Below, piece by piece: positions 33,331-44,721 of a stretch of DNA of 64,000 bases. Both the position numbers and the translations under genes were made by a program. Position 1 is the stretch's first letter; each line of letters opens with the position of its first letter. Source of the DNA: Culex pipiens pallens (lineage: Eukaryota > Arthropoda > Insecta > Diptera > Culicidae); contig NC_068937.1 in the NCBI RefSeq assembly GCF_016801865.2, positions 12,953,605 through 13,017,604 on the forward strand. The letters run 5' to 3'. Under the pieces are notes generated by a model that was not told the DNA's origin, did no database searches, and saw only the letters and a list, made by a program, of their open reading frames with translations.

Positions 33331-35434
33331 TTAAAGACATTAAATTGCTTTGAAATTTAATAAAAAAAAAATTCGCTTTTTATTTTGCGATTTTTGCTCG
33401 CATTTGAAATCATATTTTTTGATTGTTCTCATATTACGATTTTTGTGGTTGATTTCCCTTGTAATTAAATTATGTACGCTTTTTAAAACGTTTTTTGATG
33501 TTTCATTTTTATGTGTTTTGAGTAAAAATGAAATCAATTTGCAATTTTCAGTATTTTTGTAATGTTTTTTTTTTTCAAATATTCCTCGAATTGAAATCCT
33601 GATGATTATATATTTTAAATATTTTAAAATATATTGAAATTGAAATTACAAAAAAAAACAAAAGCTTAATTTCAAGATTGTTTCAATGCTTCCTAATTTG
33701 AACTTTGGACTTCTGCCAACTCTCTCCACTTGTGCTTTTCTCCCTTTCAACGTTCTTGTTCTCCGCTCTTTTTGAAACTAATAAAATTCCATTTATTTTA
33801 ATGGTCATGTGTTGCCACACTGCTGTTACTTTTCCCGTTGCTTTCCACCCACCCCTTTAACTACACTGTAGAAAAGTAGAACAATCATGGTTTAATTTTT
33901 TTATGTGATTTTACCTGAATTCATTTGTTATAAATTTAATTACATGAAAAAAATGCAATTTTAACTTACTCTAATTTCATGTAATTTTACATCGTTTCAA
34001 TTGGGTCCTAAAATGAAGCTTAGACTGCGGATATTATTGTTTACAGCGATAAAGATGATTTTTCTGAGTACAATGACCCTTTGTACGACCACAAAGAGTT
34101 TAAAATGGATTTTTAAATCAATTTTGAAGAATTAACCTGGCGGTCCTTCTTGACAGAAAAGCTCCTACTTGACAGCTCGTTCCAAGGGGACCATAGTTGA
34201 TCCATCGAAAAAATGTTGTCTTGTTAAAAATTTTGTTTGCATTAAAATGAAAAAAAGTGATCAGAAATGGTTTTTAATCGTGTTTTTTACCGTTTTACAT
34301 AAAAATTGGCATAGGGCTTTAGTACCCAATTGTAAAATTGTATTCTGACAGGATTTCGATAAGAAAAATTACATATTTTTTCATGTAAAATTAAATAAGG
34401 AAAGTGATTTTTCTGTTTTGTTCATGTAATATTTTAGACCTGTTTATTTGAAAAAAGGTATTTACATAGATTTATTTTTGAAAAAAATACATAAGCAAAG
34501 TGAATTTTCAATCATTGCCCATTTATTATTATATTCGAAACACATTTATTTATGTAAAACTACGTTAAAAAGAGGTAAAATTACACCTTCATATTTTCAA
34601 CCCACAATTTTTCATATTTTTTTCACCGTGTAAAAAGGAAGCACAATACGTTGCATCTTCCAGTGCCCACCCACACCCCACCCTCCGGAAGTGCGGATAC
34701 ATCGAGCGAGCTTTGTGTGCAATGTCTGTAAGTGCATTACATTTTCCGGGGTGGGGGAAAAGCAACGAAGGAAAAAGCTAGACCCGCGTAGCGCCCCAAA
34801 GTGCAACTATTTTTCTATTTATTAAGATACGTGATTTTCGAGTGGTTGTAAACAAAGTCATGGAAAAAAGAGAGAGGGAGCGAAGGAGGGAGGAAAATGC
34901 TAGCAGTTTGTTAGAACTCGTGTGGGAGGGGGGGAGAGAGAGAAAATTGGTGGAAAACACGTGCGATGCGCTTCTCTCGTTGGGGGAAAAGTGGTTTCAG
35001 GGTTTATGTTCTTCTTGGCTGTTCAGCCGGGGAAAAGAGTGGTAATAGGGTGGAATTAATAACAATAAACTAAAAATAAAAAAAATCAATGCAGAATTCA
35101 CTTAAATTTGTTCTCAAGTAACAAATTACAAAATATATGTTTTTAAGAAAAATCTTTAAAAATACCCTTTTGAATTCAAGCATGACATCAACCCTGGTAG
35201 ATTACAAAATGTTGAACAATGAGTACTGGGTTTAGGGCTAAATTTATACGTTTGTTTCCGGTAGAAGAGCACTTGGCTTTGGTGATATCACCCCGTTTTT
35301 AGGGGGAAGTGCAGCCAGATAGAGGCTTAGGAATGCTAAAATCTTCATAATTGAAAATAAAGAATATTGTAGGAAATTCAAAGAGGTTTTTAATTATTCA
35401 AATCAAGAATCTGTCTAATTTAAAGCCAAATTCA
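33331..35434. other. AT-rich noncoding with repeat fragments
   Basis: 34083-34176 is an inverted, roughly 80 percent similar copy of 38761-38857 (shared AAAATGGATTTTT, TCCTTCTTGACA and CTACTTGACAGC), so an unclassified dispersed repeat has fragments at both places. 33862-34632 has weakly similar ends (TACACTGTAGAAAA against an inverted TTACACGGTGAAAA). 34860-34960 is purine-rich. No gene is seen. Confidence 0.45.
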
Positions 35435-35442
35435 AAATATTT

Positions 35443-35862
35443 GGCAGTGTTGCCAATTTTTATAAAAACCAAGATTTTTTGGAAAACTCGTACAATACGG
35501 AAAATATTCAAACTCAATTCTTTGATGAAATTGGATTAACAATTTAAGATTAATTTTATGGATATTCGATAAATTGCACCGTTTTCGAGATAAATTCACC
35601 TAAAGTCAGGTTTTCGCGAAAATTTGCCGGTTGTTGGGATGCCATCCAAAAAAGAAAAATAAAAAGAGGTTTATTGGTTATCGCCCCCAAAAAGCAACCA
35701 AATGTTGATATCTCAACAAGTATTGATTTGATTATGAAATAATCAAAACAATTTTACGACATTGTTTTAGATGTTTTCCTAAATAAAATAAAGAAATAAT
35801 TTTACGACATTGTTTAAGATGTTTTCCTAAATAATCTTTTTCGAAAAATTGGCAACACTGCC
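35443..35862. mobile_element. hAT-like MITE, 420 bp
   Basis: The ends GGCAGTGTTGCCAATTTTT are perfect inverted repeats, and AAATATTT stands on both outer sides (35435-35442 and 35863-35870). AAATATTT is its own reverse complement, so it can be read as an 8-bp target duplication or as an extension of the inverted repeat to 28 bp. Inside, a segment of about 45 bp (ATTTTACGACATTGTTT..GATGTTTTCCTAAATAA) is directly duplicated (35750-35835). Confidence 0.7.
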
Positions 35863-35870
35863 AAATATTT

Positions 35871-37484
35871 TTTGCCCTTGTTGGATCATAGCTCAAAAGT
35901 TCTCTCTTTGAAACGTTTGTAACATATAAAAAATTGAAAAATTTAAAAAAAATGGTGTTTTTGCGCTAATTAATTTTAAGAGTATTTTAAGATGAACCTC
36001 TTTATTCCGAATCGATCTTACTTATACTTACAACTTTTTGAAAGACATATAGATCAGAAATTTCCTTACTGCAGATACAGATTTTAGAAAATTAAGATTT
36101 TTGTATGAGCGCTATCAAATTTGTATGAAAACTTGAACGGTAAATGGCTTCTTTGGAATAAAAGCAGGCCCCTTTAAATTTTAAGGCAAATCAATTTTTA
36201 AAAAATCGATGGCCAAAATTCTTAAGGATTTGCCATTGGCAAATTTTGTCCAATAAACCCCAATTTGGCATGGATAAAAAAAGATTGTACAGCTAACTTT
36301 TTAAAAAATGCAAATGAATTTTTTGTAATTCAAAATTCATGATTGTCAACATGCGTGTCAAACAGTATATTATGATTTTCTGAATGAGTGTTAAATAAAT
36401 CTTTTCTTTGCCTTCTTTTTTATTTGTTTGTCTGCATTATTTAAATATAATTTATAACAACAATTTTCATAATTTGCTTGATGAGTACTTAACGAGACAA
36501 ATTTTTATTCGTTTTTTTGTTTATAATCCTTTAATAAAAAAATAAAGATTTTTCAACTAAAAATGGGAGCCTTGTCGGTTTATTTGTTTGTTGGTAAATT
36601 ATTATCACAAAACAACGCATTCAGGATAACTCAGATTTTCATAAAGCATAACAGACAGAATGTTAACTGATGTCAAAATTTGTATGAATTTATTTGTCGT
36701 TCTACATTTTGATATTTTTTCTTGTAATAACCCTTATTATACAAATACGTTATTTTAATAAAAATAAAAATAAATTAAATTTGTTGGAAAAAAATACTTT
36801 TTAAATTACTACAAATTATACAATTAAATATCAATACAAAAAAGAATTATTGTGTTCTTATAATTCCATGCCATTTTTTTTTTGAAAATTATAATGTCAT
36901 TTATAAAAATTAGATTTTTTTAAATAAGTCTTGTGCGGTCAGGTCATGTAAATGGGCATGCTAAAAATCAAAAATGTTTAAATTCTCCAATTACAATTTT
37001 CTTAATTTTCTTATTTCTCGGATTAGTTTTCAAAAGGACGTAAGAGCCATTGGTAAACAAAGCCCTTTTTGCATCGGTATTCGACCTACTTACGAAAAAC
37101 CAATTTCAAAAATGCTTGAGATTGTTCATCTACACGTCCTTCAATCGCCCTAATCTTAAAACAAATGAAATGTTGTTTCAATTTGAAGAAAAAGGAAAAT
37201 TAGTGCCGGAGGTCACGGTGGCTCTTACGGCTTTTTGAAAACTCACCCGAGATTTCTTCCATGGGTCATTCCAAGTCAACTGAGTACACTTTTGGCTTCG
37301 ACCTTCACCGATTTGGACCAAACTTGGAGGGATCGTTCATAGTTAACAAAAATACCACGTTTGGTTCTGATTGGACCATCCCTCTATTTTTGGCACCGCC
37401 CTCTTTTTTGACGATTTTCTAATAAACTTTGTTTTTTTTTTAATCATAACTTTGCAAAATTTCGAGCAAAAGACTTTCTACAGG
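35871..37484. other. AT-rich noncoding DNA
   Basis: 35970-36160 is a one-armed, diverged fragment of the fold-back family (TACAACTTTTTGAAAGACAT, ATACAGATTTT, ATGGCTTCTTTGG). 37262-37440 starts with a GGGTCATTCCAAGTC phrase and may be the outer part of the following element. No gene is supported. Confidence 0.45.
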
Positions 37485-38728
37485 TTGCATATTATAGAAA
37501 ATTGTCCAAGGAATTCGATAAAAATAAAGTTTTAACCCTTAAATACCTACTAATATTATATTTTAACCCTCTACAACCTAACCCCGCCTTTAGACGGGCT
37601 TCGATTTAAAAAATCGCCAAAAATCAATTTTCCAACCGATTTTTGATCTTTAAAAAGCATTGGAAAGAAGAACTCTTAAAATTTTAGAAAATTTCAGGGT
37701 TGGAAGTTTAACTTGTTTTATGTGACTTTGCCAATGTTTTTAAAAATGTCATTTTTTTAGGGGTCAACTTTGGCTGTGTTTTTTACTAACATTTCCTATA
37801 TTTTCAGTAAAAAGAAGTATGCAGTAATTTTTAGTGTCCCAAACTATGCATCTACGCATTTTTTGCAATTTTAATGATGATTGTGCCATCCTATAGCAGA
37901 AAATGTGAAAAACATGCAAAAAATTGAAAAAGTGACTGTAAAAACGTGAAAAAAATAGATAGGCAAAATGTAATTATATTAGGTGGTAGAATAGGCCAAA
38001 TACTACCAAAAACAAACATAAACTAAACAAGATAAATGCAAATTAAAATACTAAAAATAAAACAAGAAAAACATAAAACAAGAGAAGTAAAGTTTTTCGT
38101 AGAACAAAAGTTGCTCAAAATGACCTCCTGAACACGGGAAAAATAAATATTTTCGAAAAAAAAATTTGGGCAGTAGAGGGTTAACGTTTTAAGTATTAAA
38201 ATTCAATTTTGACCAATTCCTTATATTTTTATTTGTTTTATTTTATCATCATCGTGTTCCCGGGACAATTTTACATAAAAATCAATGTAGACCTCAAATT
38301 AAAATGAACTATTGGCGAGATACAGCGATTTTACTGAAAAAAGTTTGATTTTGCGCTGCACTCTGTCCTATGAATTCAAATCCGAAATAAGTTTCTCATA
38401 TATAAAAATCAAACTATGCGGGATTCATTCCTTTCTGTTGAATATAACACCATGTACTTCCGAGTGCTGCGCAAAATCAAGTTTTTTTTAGTAAAATCGC
38501 TGTATCTCGCCAATAGCTCATTTTAGTTTGAGGTCTATATTGATTATTATGTAAAATTGTGTGGGGAACACGATGGTGATAAAATAAAACAAATAAAAAT
38601 ATAAGGAATTGGTCAAAACTGAATTTTAATACTTAAAACGTTAAAATATAATGTAAGTGGGCATTTAAGGGCTAAAATTTTATTTTCATCGAAATCCTTG
38701 GAAAATTTTCTATAAAATGCATAATGGA
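37485..38728. mobile_element. Fold-back element with nested insertion
   Basis: Long inverted arms: 37485-37566 plus 38181-38366 on the left, and about 38462-38728 on the right. Matching phrases are ATCGCTGTATCTCGCCAATA, AAGGAATTGGTCAAAA, TTTAATACTTAAAACG and CTTGGAAAATTTTCTATA. The loop is about 95 bp. The left arm is split by the TTAA-flanked element at 37567-38180, and the right arm supplies the empty-site sequence. Confidence 0.75.
37567..38180. mobile_element. piggyBac-like MITE, 614 bp
   Basis: The ends CCCTCTAC and GTAGAGGG are flanked on both sides by TTAA (37563-37566, 38181-38184). The opposite fold-back arm shows the same region with a single TTAA and no insert, which proves insertion with TTAA duplication, the hallmark of piggyBac-type transposition. 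No transposase is present. A fragment of a second copy lies inverted at 49764-50039. Confidence 0.85.
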
Positions 38729-40500
38729 AAAATTTTTATAAAATGCTCCCCTTAAAACAAGCTGTCAAGTAGAATGCTTTTTGTCAAGAAGGGCCGCAAA
38801 GTTAAATTTCAAAAATTGAATCAAAAATCCATTTTAAATCCTATGCCGTCGTACTAAGAATAGTTGTACTTTTCCGAGTTGAGAAGTTCCTACATTTTTT
38901 TTTCCAAATTGGTGGATCAGACTACTGATTTTCGAGATTCAGCTTAAAGTATGAATTTTGTTGTTTTTTACAGTCACCTAATAAGAACCCAATTTTCAAA
39001 CGTGTTTTGGAAAGTTTTGTTACAATTTTCAATGTTAAGAATTTTTTTTTATATTTTCTGCTTTTTCTATTATGATAAATTCGGAATTGCAGAAAAATAG
39101 AATAGAATTTTAAAATGTCAGAAAAAAGTGCTCTAAAATTGATTTAAAAATTAAATATATTCCCAACAGAAGGTCAAAGAAATATTTCCAACAGAAGGTC
39201 GAAAGTATCTTAAATCACGATGAAAGTTTATGAGAAAGCGTCAACTTTCAGTCATAAGATCAATAAGGTTTAATTTATTAACACTGAAAAAACACATTTT
39301 CATCATGTAGAGGGTAGAAATTAGCAACTACGGTTAACGAAGTCTTAAAAGAAAAGTTGAAGGAAATTGGAAAAATTATGTTTCCAAAGGGTTTTTTTGT
39401 TCATAAAATATTTTTTAATTGCAAAAACTGAGCATCACTAAAAAAAATTATTCCTCATACGAATATTACTAAAACAATTTTTCTGCAGCTGAATTTTTAA
39501 ATTTTGGAAAAACAATATTTTTCAAATATATTTTTTAAATAAAACCGTAATGTGTTTAGAGACTTCGATGGAAAAAACTCATGATGCAAAATGGCTTCTT
39601 CAGAAATTAATTCAATGATAAAAGGTTCATCGAAATCCAAAAATACTAAATTTGTGCAATTCTAGAGAATTACCCAACTGTTTACAAAAACTTGCAATTA
39701 ATTGCCCACGAACATCCCTCGTCCGGCGCCCAGACCCTCAATACTAACATTCCTTCCCGTTCATCCCCTCAACTCTAATCCCAGCCGGTTTTTCCTGCAG
39801 GGCTGCTCAAGAGCCCGCGCGAGATTTAGCATCTTCCAGCTTCTAATGGCACGTAGCACCCATAATAAACATATTGTACCCTCGTGCTCCAAAACGGACT
39901 TTCGGTCTTTTTGGTTTTGCTGGTTCTCTAGGTTCTGGGTTGTGCTAGGTTAGTTCCGGAGAAGCGTTTTTCCGTGTTTGTCTGTTTGCTTCGCTCGAGC
40001 AGATTTCGAAAACGGAAGGCGGCACTTTAAAAGATCTTCTCGAAGTGCTTTCGGTGTAATGATGCCACTCCACGCCCCCGCCCTCAAACCATTTCTTCAC
40101 AGCTTCAAAAGAGATAATTGAAATTAATGGTCCAAGTCTTATCGGATCCGGTGCGGTTCGATTCCGAATGAGAGCGCTGGTCCGCCTCCACTTTTCTTTC
40201 TTTTTATTGTATTTATTCATTATTTATCTTTGTGTGGATTTGTTCGGGGTGCGAGGGCGGATCTCTCTGCCGGAAAATGCATTGCACCTTCGTGATGGGA
40301 TTGAGCAGCGCGGTACGTGATTTAAACTATCACTTCCAATTTTCTCGAGAGGGGGGCTGGGCAACGACCACCTTTTGAAAATATCGAGGATTAGGCTGTT
40401 TCAAGTTTTCAGGTGCAATCTTGAAAAAAAGTACTGGATGATGTAATTAATGTAATTTTTTTAATTTTTTGTATTTTATTTTTGTTTTTTTTTCATTTTT
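38729..40500. other. Noncoding; AT-rich, then unique
   Basis: 38761-38857 is the partner of the repeat fragment at 34083. 39565-39605 holds a short fold-back-family remnant (TGATGCAAAATGGCTTCTTC). 39700-40340 is GC-richer and single-copy in look; the frames on both strands have no domain. The TRAP-like motif GGTTCGATTCC at 40154 is not part of a tRNA. Confidence 0.4.
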
Positions 40501-41280
40501 GTCGTTTAGGTCATTCAGGTCATTTAGGCTATTTAGGTCATTTAGGTCATTTTTGTCATTTTTGTCATTTTTGTCATTTTTGTCATTTTTGTCATTTTTG
40601 TCATTTTTGTCATTTTTGTCATTTTTGTCATTTTTGTCATTTTTGTCATTTTTGTCATTTTTGTCATTTTTGTCATTTTTGTCATTTTTGTCATTTTTGT
40701 CATTTTTGTCATTTTTGTCATTTTTGTCATTTTTGTCATTTTTGTCATTTTTGTCATTTTTGTCATTTTTGTCATTTTTGTCATTTTTGTCATTTTTGTC
40801 ATTTTTGTCATTTTTGTCATTTTTGTCATTTTTGTCATTTTTGCATTTTTTGTCATTTTTGTCATTTTTGCCTTTTTTGTCATTTTTGTCGATTTTGTCA
40901 TTTTTGTCATTTTTGTCATTTTTGTAATTTTTGTCATTTTTGTCATTTTTGTCATTTTTGTCATTTTTGTCATTTTTGTCATTTTTGTCATTTTTGTCAT
41001 TTTTGTCATTTGTGTCATTTTTGTCATTTTTGTCATTTTTGTCATTTTTGTCATTTTTGTCATTTTTGTCATTTTTGTCATTTTTGTCATTTTTGTCATT
41101 TTTGTCATTTTTGTCATTTTTGTCATTTTTGTCATTTTTGTCATTTTTGTCATTTTTGTCATTTTTGTCATTTTTGTCATTTTTGTCATTTTTGTCATTT
41201 TTGTCATTTTTGTCATTTTTGTCATTTTTGTCATTTTTGTCATTTTTGTCATTTTTGTCATTTTTGTCATTTTTGTCATT
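40501..41280. repeat. (TTTTTGTCA)n array, inverse of the 24481 array
   Basis: A fringe of TCATTTAGG-type units (40501-40546) precedes about 80 nearly perfect units of TTTTTGTCA, the reverse complement of TGACAAAAA. Variants cluster at about 40841-40930 (CATTTTTTG, CCTTTTTTG, CGATTTTG, AATTTTTG). The frames of 152-266 codons on both strands are repeat artefacts. Confidence 0.97.
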
Positions 41281-41780
41281 AAGGTCATGTTGGTCAATTA
41301 GGTCATTAAGGTCATTTAGTAATTCATGTCATCTTGGTAATTTGGGTAATATTTGTCATTTTTTCATTTAGGTCATTTTGGTCATTTTGGTCATTTTTGT
41401 CATTTTTGTCATTAGGGTCATGTTGGTCAATTAGGTCATTAAGGTCATTTAGGTCATTTAGGTAATTCATGTCATCTTGGTAATTTGGGTAATATTTGTC
41501 ATTTTTTCATTTAGGTCATTTTGGTCATTTTGGTCATTTAGGTCATTTAGGTCATTTAGGTCATGTAGGTAATTTTTTTAATTTTTGTTATTTTTGTCAT
41601 TTTTGTCATTTTTGAAACATTTTTTTACTATTTTTGTCATTTTTGAAACATTTTTTTACTTTTTTTGGTCATTTTTGAAACATTTTTTTACTATTTTTGT
41701 CATTTTTGAAACATTTTTTTTACTTTTTTTGGTCATTTTTGAAACATTTTTTTTACTATTTTTGTCATTTTTTAAGAATA
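41281..41780. repeat. Degenerate fringe of the 9-mer array
   Basis: GGTCATTTA, GGTCATGTT and GGTAATTTG variants. A segment of about 130 bp (from ATTAAGGTCATGTTGGTCAA through TAATTTGGGTAATATTTGTC) occurs twice, at about 41279 and 41411. From 41605 to 41770 a longer unit with TTTTTGAAACATTTTTTTAC recurs five times. Confidence 0.85.
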
Positions 41781-42781
41781 ATTTTTCTCAATCTTGGACC
41801 AGTTTGTTGCACTTCTGGTGTTTGCTTCCGGGGATTTTCCCTCGGCAAATAAAATGGAAAACGATTTTCGAAAAAAAAAAAAACGAAGAAGCAATCACTG
41901 CCCCTTTTTCCCCAATTTCGAAACACCACAAAACACTATCTCGTTCGATGCCGTGACGGCGGCTATTTATTATCGCCCTCGATTTTCGCGCACCTCCCTG
42001 TAGTAAAGGTATAAATTACCCCGCGCGCTCTTTCTTCACCCTGTTCCAACCTGAATTCTGCAAGGGATTACCTGCCATCGAAGTGGAACAAACCCGTCTG
42101 GTCGGCCACACCTACGAGCAAAAACGCGCAAAATTTTAATATGTTGTTAATTGCGTTGGCACTGCTGTGGTGGCAGAGTGGTGGGAGGTGAACGTTCAGT
42201 ATGGTTTTTTCTCCAGTCAGATGGTATCACCTCTGGTCATCTGGACAGACTGTAGCCATCGACCGGTGTGGCGTCTGGAGCCCCGAGGGAAGGAATTTGC
42301 GTGCGCTGAATTGTACATGGTCGGTGAACTGCAGGTTGTAAAAACAGAGTTTTTTTTGATAACTGGAATAGAACTAATTATTTCTTATGGATATATTTTC
42401 ACTACATCAGAGAAATTTATTTTTTCTTTGGATTTAGATTTCAATAAAAAAGTAATACGATATTAATTTAAACACTTATGAAATATAGTCTAAATGCGAT
42501 CGGTCAGGATTGAAAAATACATTTGAAAACTTCGTACAAAAATATTGACAGCTGAAACTACAGTACCGTCATCAAGGGTCATACAAAAATGCTGATATGA
42601 CCCAATCTCATCCCTATGCGGAATATTTACAGTTTCACAAAAGCCTACAAAGAAAGAAATCGTGACGGTAAAATGGTTAATATTGCTAACAATTTGCTCT
42701 AAAAATCGTTAACCAATGTTAACGATTCGTCACGAGTTTACATTTGCAACAATATCGATCCCATTTGTTAACGAATTTGAC
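41781..42781. other. Unique noncoding DNA
   Basis: GC-richer between 41800 and 42340, then AT-rich. The frames present (41794-42003, 42167-42466) have no recognisable domain. No repeat structure is seen. Confidence 0.4.
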
Positions 42782-42785
42782 AACA

Positions 42786-44717
42786 GAGCAATTCTCTGAG
42801 ATTTCGGTCATTCGATTTTTTTTGTATTTTTTAATCCGGCTGAAACTTTTTTGGTGCCTTCGGTATGCCCAAAGAAGCCATTTTGCATCATTAGTTTGTC
42901 CATATAATTTTCCATACAAATTTGGCAGCTGTCCATACAAAAATGATGTATGAAAATTCAAAAATCTGTATCTTTTGAAGGAATTTTTTGATCGATTTGG
43001 TGTCTTCGGCAAAGTTGTAGGTATGGATACGGACTACACTGGAAAAAAATAATACACGGTAAAAAAAATTTGGTGATTTTTTTATTTAACTTTTTAACAC
43101 TAAAATTTGATTTGCAAAAAAACACTATTTTTAAATTTTTTTATTTTTTGATATGTTTTAGAGGACATAAAATGCCAACTTTTCAGAAATTTCCAGAATG
43201 GGCAAAAAATCTTTGACCGAGTTATGATTTTTTGAATCAATACAGATTTTTTCAATAAATCAAAATATTGGTCGCAAAAATTTTTCAACTTCATTTTTCG
43301 ATGTAAAATCGAATTTGCAATCAAAAAGTACTTTAGTGAATTTTTGATAAAGTGCACCGTTTTCAAGTTATAACAATTTTTAGGTAACTTTTTTGAAAAT
43401 AGTCTCAGTTTTTCATTTTTTTAAATTAGTGCCCATATTTGCCCACATCTGAAAAAAATATTTTTGAAAAGCTGAGAAAATTCTCTATATTTTGCTTTAT
43501 TGAACTTTGTTGATACGACCCATAGTTGCTGAGATATTGCCATGCAAAGGCTAAAAAACAGGAAAATTGATGTTTTCTAAGTCTCACCCTAACAACCCGC
43601 CATTTTCTAATGTCGATATCTCAGCAACTATAAATCCGATTTACAATGTTAAAACATGAAACATTCGTGAAATTTTCCGATCTTTTCGAAAAAAATATTT
43701 TCAAAAATTTAAAATCAAGACTAACATTTCAAACGGGCCTAACATTCAATATTACGCCCATTTGAAATGTAAGTCTTGATTTTAAATTTTTGAAAATATT
43801 TTTTTCGAAAAGATCGGAAAATTTCACGAATGTTTTATCTTTTAACATTGTAAATCGGATTTATAGTTGCTGAGATATCGACATTAGAAAATGGCGGGTT
43901 GTTTGGGTGAGACTTAGAAAACATCAATTTTCCTGTTTTTTAGCCTTTGCATGGCAATATCTCAGCAACTATGGGTCGTATCAACAAAGTTCAATAAAGC
44001 AAAATATAGAGAATTTTCTCAGCTTTTCAAAAATATTTTTTTCAGAGGTGGGCAAACATGGGCACTAATTTTAAAAAATGAAAAACTGAGACTATTTTCA
44101 AAAAAGTTACCTAAAAATGGTTATAACTTGAAAACGGTGCACTTTATCAAAAATTCACTAGAGTACTTTTTGATTGCAAATTCGATTTTACATCGAAAAA
44201 TGAAGTTGAAAAATTTTTGCGACCAATATTTCGATTTATTGAAAAAATCTGTATTGATTCAAAAAATCATAACTCGGTCAAAGATTTTTTGCCCATTCTG
44301 GAAATTTCTGAAAAGTTGGCATTTTATGTCCTCTAAAACATATCAAAAAATAAAAAAAATTAAAAATAGTGTTTTTTTGCAAATCAAATTTTAGTGACAA
44401 AAAGTTAAATTAAAAATCACCAAAAATTTTTTTACCGTGTATCATTTTTTTTCATTGTAGTCCATATCCATACCTACAACTTTGCCGAAGACACCAAATC
44501 GATCAAAAAATTCCTTCAAAAGATACAGATTTTTGAATTTTCACATATCATTTTTGTATGGACAGCTGCCAAATTTGTATGGAAAATTATATGGACAAAC
44601 TAATGATGCAAAATGGCTTCTTTGGGCATACCGAAGGCACCAAAAAAGTTTCAGCCGGATTAAAAAATACAAAAAATAAAATTAAAGAAAAAAGACCGAT
44701 TCCGTAGAGAACTGCTC
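42786..44717. mobile_element. Fold-back element, copy 3: near-perfect 1.9-kb palindrome
   Basis: The left arm 42786-43738 and right arm 43756-44717 are inverse copies with only scattered differences, separated by about 17 nt. The ends are GAGCAATTCTCT and the inverse of GAGCAGTTCTCT. AACA stands on both outer sides (42782-42785, 44718-44721), a 4-bp target duplication. Each arm carries the phrases seen in the copies at 13102, 18712, 51631 and 56050. A 147-codon frame (43951-44394) recurs in the other copies but has no known domain. A transcript would fold into a very long duplex. Confidence 0.88.
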
Positions 44718-44721
44718 AACA

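Noticed and set aside
32676..33360. 225-codon frame rich in KSK/QKSKV and reverse frames RLSTFDF
   Set aside because: Translation of 7-bp repeats (21 bp = 7 codons). It follows the array exactly.
33862..34632. Terminal inverted-repeat element with TACACTG/CACCGTGTA ends
   Set aside because: The ends match only weakly, and similar ACACTG/ACACGG phrases are frequent in this window. No target duplication.
40150..40165. GGTTCGATTCC, a perfect B-box-like motif
   Set aside because: No A box or cloverleaf around it; a chance match.
40469..41371. Open frames of 146-266 codons
   Set aside because: Same reason: translations of the inverse 9-mer array.
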